This document shows, piece by piece, positions 12,259 to 23,003 of a stretch of DNA of 64,000 bases. The notes under the pieces are model-generated. The model did not search any database, was not told where the DNA came from, and was given only the letters and a program-made list of their open reading frames with translations. Origin of the DNA: Purshia tridentata (taxonomy: Eukaryota > Streptophyta > Magnoliopsida > Rosales > Rosaceae); assembly GCA_003254885.1 (NCBI GenBank), contig QANT01007181.1, positions 1 to 64,000 on the forward strand. Direction: 5' to 3'. How positions within the stretch are numbered: the first letter of the stretch is position 1; every line of letters begins with the position of its first letter. Position numbers and translations under genes: made by a program.

Positions 12259-14656
12259 CTATGAGAAATTCTTGGCCACTGAAGAACTAGTAACTAAGCC
12301 AGAGAGGAGGGCCACAATGAGGGCACTGTTGTAAGTGCTTGGTTCACCTTGCATCGAATTGTTCCGGGAATCAATATAGGTCTCATTCAGGAAGGGGCCA
12401 CCAACTAATGCACCAAAAGCTACACTTGGATTGGGACTGGGGCTGTACAGCCACTTAAACCCATCATGGCAGCCAGTATCTGCATCAACTGGAATCGAAG
12501 ATCCCCTGTGATGCACATATTGAGGGTAGTTACTCCCATATCCAACAAGATAGCTCATCTTCATCGGATTTTCACCCAACACATAATCTACCTGAAAGTA
12601 TTTTTGCAATTTGGTGCGGATTAATACAGGCACATAAGAAAAATCAGCTTAAGATATGCTTGTCTCTCCATAAAAACCTAAGGGTGTGCTAATTGGATGC
12701 AAAACATGTTACATGTCCCTTTTAGTTCCCAGCAACCATGCAAAACTATTACAACTTATTGGAAACTAATTGAATACCTGAGAGATGGCGAATTTACGAA
12801 GTTCATCAGGCGTGTAGGATGTCCCATCACAATACAGCACTTCAGTCTGAGATGTAAGCATGTAGTCACTATGGAGAACAGCTAGAAATGCTGAAGCCAC
12901 AGGGTGCTGTAGACAGTTCCATTTTATCACCCATATCAGGCCATCTACATCACAAGACACACACCACTTCACCAATTGAGTCTCCTCCCAAGATGTAACA
13001 TACACAGAATTACATAATTAATCAATATAACAAAGAAGAAAATTATTGATTGCCATATCAGTCCCAAACTTTCTTTTAGAAATTTTATGAGCTTAATGAG
13101 TATGAAATAGCTAGTAAGTATAGGGTATATAATTTTGCCATTAGGAGTGTGTTTTTTTATGCATATTCACTGATACTGTAAAATAATTAAAGATGTCACA
13201 TTCATGTCGAATAGTGACTGGAAAAGAATATTACTGTCTGTTCTGCTGGATGTGGCTGTGGGAGAATCAGGTATAAGTCCACACATGACGACCTCTGCAG
13301 TTTTCCTGTACTTCTGGAGGTCAATGTTCTCTTCAAATGGAATCTCTTTTGCACCAAAGAAACTTATCCTGGACAGCAGAACCTGCTCCAAAATGGCACA
13401 AATATTAGCATGAACACAACTTTGTGGAGTCAGCTAGGTGTATCTTCTTTCCATTCCAAAATACTTTTAACCTTTTTTTCTTTTGTAAAGATACAAGTTA
13501 AAAACATAAGCAACTTTGTCTCTTCTCAAACTCCTTCCTGATGCTTATATATGAAACTAACAACTACTACTTTGTATAATGTTTAAGAGATCTTTCCACA
13601 GACGATTAATAGAAACAACATATGATGATGTTTACAACACAGTTGACAACTCTAAATAGTTAATCTTAGCCTATAAACTACAAAAAACAATTGACACATG
13701 AATTGGACATTTAATTAGAACTAGGCAAAGAACTAAAAAAACCAGTTAAAGCACTGGTTTATAGTGTATACCTGAGTTGCAGCATGCTTGTCATCCCAAC
13801 TAAACCAAGATGGACTTCCCCAATTAGCAAATGCCGGCCCATTCTGCTCAGTTACATATTTGAGGTAAGACGGGTCTCCAGTTGCATGATAGAGCCAGGT
13901 AGCTGCCCACAAGAGTTCATCTCCATATCCTGAAGAATTGTAGTATTTCTGCACTTGGGGGATGCTGACACTATAAGAACCTCTGTGGTCATCAGCAAAA
14001 GTAAACAGTTGCTGGGCATGCATGAGGGCCAAATTAGAATATGAGGAGTTTATTCTCCTGAATACCAAAGATGCCGATGCCAGAGCTGCTGCAGTTTCTG
14101 CTGCAACCTCTGTTCCTGGGAAGGATGTGTTGATTTGAATTAGAGGCCTTTTCTCTGTCATAGCTTCAGGTCTTTGCCAACAATTGTGATCCAATTCAGG
14201 ATCACCCACCTTCTAACATATAAGTAAACATTAAACATGACATTAAAAGGCTTATATTATATATGAGTACACCAAATTTATTTTCTTCACCAAATGGTGT
14301 CATTTTTTCATTCATTCCAATATGATCTTACTCTAAACCTTACTTGTGTCTAACCATACTGAGACATTATTTGGTGAACAAATTTAGCAAGTAATTGGTG
14401 ACTCTAGCCTGTCTCTAGGCATATAATAGTCTTGGGAGAAATTTGAAAAACTAGCAAAAAAATTGTGTCATTTAAAGACTTTTGTCATATTTTTAGGGGT
14501 TTAGAAATCCAACCATCTATTAGTGTTGGAACTTGGAACTCTTCTTGAGTAGTGCTCAAGTTTTGAGTACTACTGGAGTGTTAGATTCTAAAAATAGGTT
14601 AAAAGTCTTCAATGCAAAAAAAAAAAAAAAANNNNNNNNNNNNNNNNNNNNNNNNN

Positions 14657-14694
<38 letters not shown>

Positions 14695-15395
14695 AGTTTT
14701 AGTTTTAGTGAGTGATAATGTGAGAGATTAATAGCATGTCAATGAAAATTTGAAACCAAGCCAAAGATTGTAAACAATAGGCAACAGACCTGAATATAGA
14801 GCTCATTTGGAGAAGGATGGGCATTGATAAGGTAATCAGTGATCCACTTAAGCGACTCCTGGGCATGACCCAATTGCTTTACCGCCTTCATCTGGTCTCC
14901 ATATTCAAGAATCGCCCAAGACAACACCGTTGCAGTGAAAGCCATGGGAAACCCAAACTTGATGAGATCGCCAGCATCATACAGTCCCTTGGATAAGTCC
15001 AAGTTCTGCTCACTCCCATCTCGGAGGCCCGAATCCCCTCTCCACGGAACCCGATTGTTCATCAACTTACCCGCTACAAAAACAGAGTAACCCATTAACA
15101 TGCATGGTGGATTTAACTCATGTATCAGCTCAAAATAAGAATTGGAAAATTGGGTTTGTGTACATTTTTGGGTGTCGAAGAATAGCATGGAGATTTGAAG
15201 AGCGTCTGCATATTTTTGTACTATGTAGCCGGGGTGACTCGAGACCCGACCCGAATTGGGGTGCTTGAAATATTTTAGAAGAGTGAGTACAGCTGCTGTG
15301 AGAACCAGAGCTCCACTTAGTAACAGAATTAACCGCCACCACCAGCTCTTAATCTTTGACTCTGTCCGGTCAGCTTGTTTAGCTCCCTCTTCCAT
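12259..15395 (-). CDS. Membrane-anchored GH9 endo-beta-1,4-glucanase
   Basis: Six coding exons: 15395-15164, 15073-14790, 14209-13772, 13382-13235, 12944-12778 and 12591-12259, giving 533 residues. A short basic N-terminus is followed by one membrane segment (about residues 22-40), so it is likely a type II protein of the Golgi or plasma membrane with its catalytic domain outside. GH9 marks: the YDAGD aspartates D110 and D113, the YVHHRG histidine near 451, and YIDSRNNSMQGEPSTYNSA with D497 and the proposed acid E506. Such enzymes cut beta-1,4-glucan and loosen or remodel the wall. The sequence resembles Arabidopsis GH9B5/GH9B7 (endoglucanase 10 type) more than KORRIGAN, which has a longer cytosolic tail. 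DAGDLIKF replaces the usual DAGDHMKF, but the key aspartates remain. The start is the ATG at 15395. Intron 2 contains the N gap. Confidence 0.93.
14632..14656. other. Assembly gap of 25 N inside a poly-A tract
   Basis: Runs of A lie on both sides (about 14616-14631 and 14657-14692). The gap is in an intron of the GH9 gene and so does not affect the coding model. The true length of the A tract is unknown. Confidence 0.95.
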
Positions 15396-16017
15396 TTTAC
15401 GCAATTTTCAAGTTTTCAGCACAATTTCTTTCAAGCATTTCAACCAAAATTTGAACGCTTTTCTTGCTTTGGAAAGTGAAAGGTCGTTTTTTTTTGGTGC
15501 AGGAAAGGTCGTTGTTTTATTTCTTGGAGTTGGGAACGGGATTCAGGGGCCATATGGCCGTCTGATTGGAAGGGCGGGAAGTGATGTGGAGGGTTGAGAT
15601 GTGGCCGAAGAACGATACCGTTATGGACATCCGGACAACGTTGTCAACTGCAAAACTGCAGGTACGGCTTTGTCGTTTCTTATGAAACTGGAAGTCGGGA
15701 AGGACGATCGATTATGTTTGCTTTGTCGTTTCTGTGCCAACTCAACGGGAGGATCAGGTGTCGTTTGGTTTTGGCTTTCCTTTTTTATTTTTATTTAAAC
15801 TTTTTTTTTAATAAAAAAATTGTTTATGAACGTGTAAAATTGGAATTAAAATGTTACAAAAATTGACCGGCTCATCAACCAAATTAATTACAGTATTTTG
15901 TGATTTTGTCAATGACGATTTGGCGTAGCATATAACATAGTCTCTCTCTTTTTCTAAGTAGGAGATTTAGAGTTCAAATCTCGTAAACGATGGTTAATAA
16001 AAGAAATAACAAAATAG

Positions 16018-16303
16018 TTTAAGAACTTGTTTGACATTGTTTTTTAGAAATATTTTTATTTAATAACATTTTTGCTAAAAATGTTTTTATTAAGAAGAAC
16101 ATACAAATTTTTATAAAAATTATAAATGATTCATGCAAAAGTACTTCTCGATGAAAGCATAAGTCAAGTGCTTTCTGATGAAAGCAAATGTCAGGTTCTA
16201 TTCAAAAAGCCCCCTTAAAAGTCCATAAGCATTTATATATATTTTTGTCAAACGTTATCAAAAACATTTTTGCAGTTATAAAAAATGTGCCAAACAAACC
16301 CTA
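16018..16303. mobile_element. Possible hAT-like MITE
   Basis: The left end AAGAACTTGTTTGACATTG pairs imperfectly with the reversed right end TAGGGTTTGTTTGGCACAT, and both continue into TTTTTTA-rich arms. A TTTGTTTGGCA-type terminus is common among plant hAT MITEs. No convincing 8-bp target duplication was found, so this is tentative. Confidence 0.35.
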
Positions 16304-16530
16304 AACACTACCATAGTATAAGGAGTAATTAGGATGTATAAATTAAGGGTGAGCGAGATTCAAATTAGTTTGCTTTTTTGTTCAAAATCGTGCTGCCTTG
16401 GATCTTTCACAAAATAAAACTATCAAAATGTATACTAAACATAAATATTTTTCCAGATGAATTCATTTATCCTCGATTTGAGCAGTTTGAGAAAGGATGA
16501 CAAAGAAATGAAGAAAAAAACAATGAATAA

Positions 16531-16793
16531 ATGAAGTTAATGAGAGAAAAATATGAATAAAATTAAAAAAGAATATGAAAACGAATAATTTAATTTAGTC
16601 GATTAAGCGGGTTGAATAGGTTAATATCCACCCTTAGTCTAAAAATTACATGTCTGAAAATAATGAAGTTAATGAGAGAAAAATATGAATAAAATTAGAA
16701 AAGAATATGAAAACGAATAATTTAATTTAGTCGATTAAGCGGGTTGAATAGGTTAATATCCACCCCTAGTCTAAAAATTACATGTCTGAAAAT
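16531..16793. repeat. Tandem duplication, 132-bp unit, two copies
   Basis: The unit beginning ATGAAGTTAATGAGAG and ending CATGTCTGAAAA occurs at 16531 and 16663 with only two or three substitutions, so the duplication is recent. It lies in the promoter spacer, about 500 bp before the zinc-finger gene start. Confidence 0.9.
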
Positions 16794-17295
16794 TAACGAA
16801 TTTTCCTCTTGGATATATTGGTAAAATCTTAGGTTACCCTTTTTTTGGGTCTGAAAATCATAGGTTACCATTTAGATTCTAGAATCCCCACATTTTATTT
16901 TGTATATTTAAATTTTGTCAAGGACAAAAAAGAAAAAGATACAATTTTGTGGCCTTCAAGTTGTTGCATCTCTTGGGCCGTAGGAAATTAGTCCAAACTT
17001 TCAGGCCCTGCTCAACCAGTGATCAAAATGACCACCAGCCCAATAGCTTATCAAATGGCGATGGTGCCCCGAATGGCCCATATTATCCTCTCAAGGTCAA
17101 GGTCGCGTGAGACGAGCAACTGACAACTGCAAAGAGCTCCGTACACGCCCTGTATTCTCATTTCTCTCCTCCAGTCCTCCTTGCTCGTCTCCATTGGGGC
17201 TTAGCTCACACGCACACACACACTGACACATAGACATAGATACAGAGAAGAGAAGAGAAGAGGAAGGAATAGTAATACTGAAAACGCTCACAGTA

Positions 17296-20274
17296 ATGGC
17301 CGAAGGAAGAGAAGGGGATTGGGAATGCAGTGGATGCAGGAACAGAAACTACGCCTTCAGATCCTTCTGCAATAGATGTAAGCAGCCTCGCCTTCTCGTT
17401 GACACCAAAACCCCCGCCGACTCCAAATGGCTTCCTCGTATTGGTGATTGGATCTGCACCGGTTAGACCTCTCTCTCCCTTGTTGATAATTGAGAATTTT
17501 AGCTTGAAATGCCGTCTTCTTAGTTCAGTTTCCGTGGTATCAATTTTGAGCTACCATTTTGTAAGTTTGATTAGAAGAGGGTGATATTACTAAACCGGTT
17601 ATTGATTTCGTTGAGGTCAGAAAGTGGTTGAGTATGGCAGTTGGGTGACATGTTTATGCTCTGTTTGGTAAATAGGAATGTGAGAGGAGTTGAATACTGT
17701 TTTGCAGCTTAAATTTCTTAGATTTGGGAGTTCAAATGTAGTGGAAATTAGGTTATGCTTTACGGAGGTATATGCTTCACAGGGAATCGAAACAATAACA
17801 ATAGTTAAAATTGAAATATTATTATCCTCACACTACTTTCTCGACTTCCCCATTTTAAAAATTGACAATTATTTTCTTTTGGCTTTGCAAAAAAAAAAAA
17901 ATTAAATTAAATATTAATATTAATCATTTATAAATAATTATCTTACTAGAACGTTTATAGCATAATGGAAATTGGTCGTTACCTTAGTTTGCCAGCTATG
18001 CTAGTGACACATTTTCACATCTGTAAGTTGTGTATTGAAAGAAAGCATGATTGTTGATGCAGCTTGCCTTTTTTTTTTGCTTTTGTGTTTATTTTTTTCA
18101 AGTTGAAAATAGGAACTTGCTATAGGTTGAGTTGTTTATGTTTCTTGTATGTATATTTTGGTGTGGGATGGACTGGTTGGTGTGCGTATACTTGGCTTCC
18201 TTTCCTTCTTCCTGGCTGCATTGTGGGTTGGGTGTGTATGGCAATGGATCAATAGGTTGCACTAACAACAATTATGCCTCAAGAGAAAAGTGCAAAAAGT
18301 GCGGGCAACCAAAGGAGGTAGCGGCAATGCCAGCGGTTGCAATGCCTGGAGCTTCTCTCCCAACTTATTCACATTATTTTGCCAGGGCCCAAGGAGGACT
18401 GGATCAAAAGATGAATATCGGATTAATGGGCAGTGGTGCTCCCCAACAGTCGCTTCCTCTTCCTCTGAACTCTAACTGGTCTATACCAGGGGCTGATAAG
18501 TATGGAGTTCAGCCAGCTTCAACTTGGTCTGTAGGTGGAAACCATAATGCTGGGCTTCTGTATGCAAACCCTACTAGTCAGCTTCTTTCAGTTCCAAAAG
18601 GATGGCGAAATGGTGACTGGTTGTGCAGCTGTGGTTTCCATAATTACTCGTCTCGTACGCAGGTATGATGATTACCCACGAGCCTTTGAAGAAAAGAATA
18701 TTTTTACCTGACTGTTTATATCTGATCCAACTCTGGTTTTATCTGCAGTGCAAAAAATGCAATGCTTTTCCACCAGGTACAATCTTTCTTGATCAGCATA
18801 GCAATTATGATATCATAGATTTATGTTTTAGAAGCACTTCAGTTACAGTCATCTGTATCTATTTGTTAAAAGAATTGATCATAAAATGGTATATCATCTG
18901 GTTTGAAAAGAGTTGTTAACATATAGGTATTGGGTTACACTATTAATCACTACTATCATAGTTTGTAACTAATACTTGCTTGAATTCGTTCCTCTTTGAT
19001 TATGAAGCTCTTGGAATGAAGCGATTAGCATCTGAAGAGTTTGTTCATGATTGGGATAACAAGAGATTGAATGTAGGACATGTAAGCATCATTTATCTGT
19101 TCTTTGGAATTTAATTTTAACATTGTGAATAACATACAATGTCCTCTGCCTTCTTTTTCAGCTTCTTTTCCCTGTCCTCTCCTTATTCTTTTCCCTAAAT
19201 GTGCAGACAATTGGGCAGCAGCAATCCTATCCTGGGTTTGAACAAGTTGTAGGGACCAGTGGTGACCCTATAACTGGACCTTACGCTCCTTATCCCAGTG
19301 CAAGCTCAGGTGTGGCTCCAAATTTGCAAGTCTCCACTCCATTGACACAGCATGCAACAACTCCTACACTCCTTGGGAAAGGGTAAATTTGGAATTGGCT
19401 TTTCCTTTTAAATATTCATACTTAGGTAGCACATTCTGTTTCTTGGACAATTGTTTTGGTCTTTGGATCTTTCTTGTGTTATGTATCTGTATTATAACTA
19501 TTGCAATATACATTAAAACAATATTAAGTTTTTCTTGTGAATATTAATTTTTCTTTCTTGTCTTCCACATCTTTTTGAATGCGGATAAAGTCTCACATTT
19601 TTAGGCCTACAATATGCCATTTCAGTCCTGCGTTTTGAGTGTTCATAGTTGATTATGGAGAGTAAATCGTAGAATATCCCAAATTTTACATATTGTTCCG
19701 ACTCCTGAGTGGTGTAAATTATGACACGTCTGTATTTTCAACTCACAATAATCTTATTTGTTGACTTGACAGAGCAAAGCAATGGCGCAATGGGGATTGG
19801 ATGTGCACAAATTGCAACAATCATAATTATGCATCTCGATTAAATTGCAATAGGTTAGTACCTAAATTTTATTCCGTTTTATATGTGCTAAACTAAGCAT
19901 TGATTCCGCTTTTGCTTAACATTCATTATTTCATCCTATTCCATGGGGATTCCCAACCTTCATTGTGGATTATTTCCCCTATATGGCATGTTTTGTATCC
20001 TGATGGATTGCTTATTGACTGCTCTTTCCTTCGAAATAATGAAACCTCTTTCTCAGCTTTGCTCGTGTAAGAATGGGAATAATGATGATCCAAATTATGT
20101 TTTTAGTGTTGCACGAACTGTTTAATTAATGGGTGTACTTCCTAATGCTCCATATTGAGACATGTAAATGATCTGTATCACTGCATTGTGATTTGCTCTG
20201 CATGTTGGAACTCTTGATTCTGCAGGTGCAAGACTCAAAGAGATGCAATCGCGCAGCCAGTCAATGTCATGTAG
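17296..20274 (+). CDS. RanBP2-type zinc-finger protein with four fingers
   Basis: Seven coding exons: 17296-17461, 18256-18662, 18749-18776, 19008-19081, 19207-19382, 19773-19853 and 20226-20274, giving 326 residues. Four fingers of the GDWxC...N[YF]...CxxC type: residues 7-28 (GDWECSGC...CNRC), 50-71 (GDWICTGC...CKKC), 175-195 (GDWLCSC...CKKC) and 291-312 (GDWMCTNC...CNRC). The third has one residue, not two, between its first cysteines, and its last cysteine pair is encoded by a separate 28-nt exon. Fingers 1, 2 and 4 are also split by introns. Between fingers lie Ala/Pro/Ser/Gly-rich linkers. Such fingers bind single-stranded RNA or protein partners; the target is unknown. Arabidopsis At2g17975 is the likely counterpart by order. 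It converges on the next gene. Confidence 0.92.
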
Positions 20275-20803
20275 TCTTCAAAACTATAAAGTTTTATGTT
20301 CGGTACTAGTTCAAGTTTTGTTTCAGGTTTTCATGTTGTAATATGCTTAGGGGAAGATAGAACGTTTTCTGTAAGCTTTGGTTTTTCGCCGCGAGATACA
20401 TTATAAAGATAGTAGATTGATATTTCAATCTAGTCTCCACTCCCCAAGGATGTAATTTACTATAGTTTCATCTCATAGAGAAAGCATGGATGCTTGTATA
20501 CTATATTGCTTGAGTAATGTTTCATGCTCAAAACTTTATTTTTGCCTCAAATTTTCATTTGGATTGTTATGGAGTGGTAAGTAATTCTACGAAGAATATA
20601 AATATAACCATATCTCTAATATCTCAAAACTTTATGTTGAACTGTTGAGTTGAGATTGGGTGTGAACAAAATCTGCTATAAAGGTGAAACCATGGTGAAT
20701 CTGTAGATTATCATCATCAAATCAAACCCAGAAGTACAAAACCTCTTGGAAAATGAAAAACGAAAAAAGAAAAAGAAAAAAGGAGTCGTCGCATTGATGA
20801 GAA
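20275..20803. other. Convergent 3' spacer
   Basis: It lies between two genes that end toward each other (plus-strand stop at 20274, minus-strand stop at 20804), so it probably holds both 3'UTRs and poly(A) sites. No coding or repeat feature was seen apart from an AG-rich patch near 20750-20785. Confidence 0.5.
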
Positions 20804-21358
20804 TCAAGAACCCTTGAGGATGGAAGTAGGAGATAGAGGAGGTGCATCCAACTGGTAAAGATTGAGAGCTGGGCCAACAAACCTGAAGAGTATCCATGCC
20901 CCAATCACTATGTAGATGGAAGCATAAGCAAACTTGTTTATCCAGAACAGCAACCCCTTCTCCCCCACGTAAAGCTCCAAGGCCTTCTCCATTAAACTCA
21001 TTTCCTCCCACTTTTTAGGAGCAGCAGCAGCAGCAGCTTTAGCCTTCATGACTCGTCCATCATCCTCCCTCTTCTGTTTTGCCTGCCTTCTTGACCTCCT
21101 CTTAAATCGTATTCCCGCAGTTTCAGTGGGCGGTGGAGGCGGCATGCTGTTGCTGTTGGTGTCGGGGCTACTACTGCTACTGCCACCATTACTGCTGCTG
21201 CTGGTGGTGTTGTAAACAGGACTGATTCTGAGAGGTCGTGGACGGGTGGTGGCTGTGAACATATGGTTGCGACCAGCGGTTGCGGATTTTGTAAGGACAG
21301 GGAGGTTGGGTGGTGATGCCGGTTTTGAAGTGAGGAAATGGAGTAGTTTGGCTTCCAT
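20804..21358 (-). CDS. Small, probably plastid, single-span membrane protein
   Basis: One exon, 184 residues, from the ATG at 21358. The first 60 or so residues are rich in Ser, Thr, Pro and Arg with almost no acidic residues, as in chloroplast transit peptides. Next come a Ser/Asn/Pro low-complexity stretch with PPPPP, a strongly basic stretch (FKRRSRRQAKQKRED) and a poly-Ala run. The conserved-looking C-terminus is WEEMSLMEKALELYVGEKG followed by a membrane span (about residues 144-166, ASIYIVIGAWILFRFVGPAL) and NLYQLDAPPLSP. I do not recognise a named family. By order it should match Arabidopsis At2g17972, listed as a transmembrane protein. Plastid location is inferred from composition only. 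An in-frame TTG upstream is ignored. Confidence 0.82.
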   Translation of the reverse strand: MEAKLLHFLTSKPASPPNLPVLTKSATAGRNHMFTATTRPRPLRISPVYNTTSSSSNGGSSSSSPDTNSNSMPPPPPTETAGIRFKRRSRRQAKQKREDDGRVMKAKAAAAAAPKKWEEMSLMEKALELYVGEKGLLFWINKFAYASIYIVIGAWILFRFVGPALNLYQLDAPPLSPTSILKGS

Positions 21359-23003
21359 TTGTTCTACTTCTACTTGCTTTGCTTGTTGCAAGCTTGCAGC
21401 AGCTGCAGTGAAGAAGCGAGTGGATGGATTGAATTTGCTTATCTATTGCTTTGTCCTTTCATTCCTTTTCTGCTTAAGAATAGTTCAGTTGAGCTTCGAG
21501 TGGGCCTTATAGTTAGTCATGGCTGTATACTTCTTATATGAAGACTAATATGTTTAGGGTGATTTATAGGCCGGTCCAATTTTTTTTTCTCTTTTAGACT
21601 AATATCTTAATACTTTTTTTTATTTTTGATTAAGATTCAAAAATATTATTCAGATGTTTTTAATTTAAAAAATTTCATTCCTTTTCTGCTTAAGAATAGT
21701 TCAGTTGGGCTTCGAGTGGGCCTTATAGTTAGTCATGGCTGTATACTTCTTATGAAGACTAATATGTTTAGGGTGATTTATAGGCCGGTCTAATTTTTTT
21801 TTCTCTCTTAGACTAATATCTTAATACTTTTTTTATTTTTGATTAAGATTCAAAAATATTATCCAGATGTTTTTAATTTAAAAAATATGTAATATTATCC
21901 TAAAATTAATGATATGTAAATCTTAATATTATCTTAATATTATTATAATATTATTCTAATTGTATATTACTTTAATATTATAATATTATATTATATATCC
22001 TAATTAATATTATCATATTATCCTATAATTAATTATAGGATTTAACTGTACCAAACGAACAATTGACTCTGGTTTGTAAATATATTTCAATTGTATCAAT
22101 CAATCGATCAGTTATGGTTTGTCGGCTTTTATGTTATGGTTTAGCTCCAAGATTTTAGGCTTCGCCCAAAATCTCAAAACTAAATCCTAACATAACGCCT
22201 CTATCGAACACATTCTATACCCTAGAAATGGATGAGATGAAAAGATGAGATTTACCCTCAAAATTCAGGAAATGAAGCAGCTCGAATATATATATATATA
22301 CCAACCTAAATATTGGTACAATTGAAATGTACTTATATATATATATATATATTTTTTTTTCTCTTACTTGTTTGATTATTTTTTATGAGTTAATATATTT
22401 TTTATTATATAATATAAACGGATATTATCATTTATTATTTCAAATTAAAAAATATAAAACTAGATAATCTTGAATATTTTAATTAAATACGTCTGAACAT
22501 ATATTATTTTATATTTTTAAAATTAATTCATATTGATTATCTTAATTTTAAGAGATAATCTGAGTCAAAATTTTAAAAAGTCTATTTTTTGGACCTCAGT
22601 CTAAAAACTTGAATTTAAGTATTAATTTAAATTTCTATATGGTTTTAATCTAAATAATCCTTCAAAATTGGACCTATTTTTAATTATTCCATATGTTTAT
22701 TTAGGAGGGAAAACTGTTAATTTGGAGCCCAATTGGGGTGGGTGCTGTTACGGGAAGGTCCAAAATCCGGACCTTTTCCGCCGTCCCCACCCACACCGTA
22801 TAAAATTACAAATCTAACCCTCCAGAAAATCTAGTACGACATCCATCGCGGAATCTTTAATTTATAGTCACGAAATTCGTGTTCCATTCCATCCAACCTC
22901 CACATAAAGAGGCAAGTCTACCCGCTCTTCCTTTTCATCAGTCCCTTCACCTCCAAGCAAAAACCACTCACTGAGTCGACTCACCGGAGCGACCCAGTCA
23001 ATC
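21359..23003. other. Divergent promoter region between membrane protein and ALKBH9B
   Basis: Both flanking genes read outward from this 1.6-kb spacer. It holds a 216-bp tandem duplication (21460-21891), an AT-rich block with repeated TAATATTAT motifs (21890-22040) that includes a 20-bp palindrome at 22021-22040, and (TA)n runs near 22288 and 22338. A short hairpin AAGGTCC/GGACCTT lies near 22755-22777, about 230 bp before the ALKBH9B start. Confidence 0.55.
21460..21891. repeat. Tandem duplication, 216-bp unit, two copies
   Basis: The sequence CATTCCTTTTCTGCTTAAG ... TTTTTAATTTAAAAAA occurs at 21460 and again at 21676. The copies differ by a few substitutions and small indels (for example TTATATG against TTATG). 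The first copy lies about 100 bp upstream of the minus-strand membrane-protein start, so the duplicated stretch probably includes its promoter or leader. Confidence 0.92.

Larger units (their letters stand above)
15396..17295. other. Divergent promoter region between GH9 and RanBP2 zinc-finger genes
   Basis: GH9 starts leftward at 15395 and the zinc-finger gene starts rightward at 17296. The spacer holds a possible inverted-repeat element (16018-16303), a 132-bp tandem duplication (16531-16793) and a short GA-rich leader (AGAAGAGAAGAGAAGAGGAAGG) just before 17296. A B-box-like GAGTTCAAATCTC near 15970 might be a SINE remnant, but no A box could be placed. No gene is supported. Confidence 0.5.

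Noticed and set aside
15960-15990. B-box-like GAGTTCAAATCTC, possible tRNA or SINE
   Set aside because: No matching A box, acceptor stem or tail could be placed, so neither a tRNA nor a SINE is supported.
22021-22040. 20-bp palindrome TCCTATAATTAATTATAGGA
   Set aside because: It lies in highly AT-rich sequence full of TAAT motifs, where chance palindromes are frequent.
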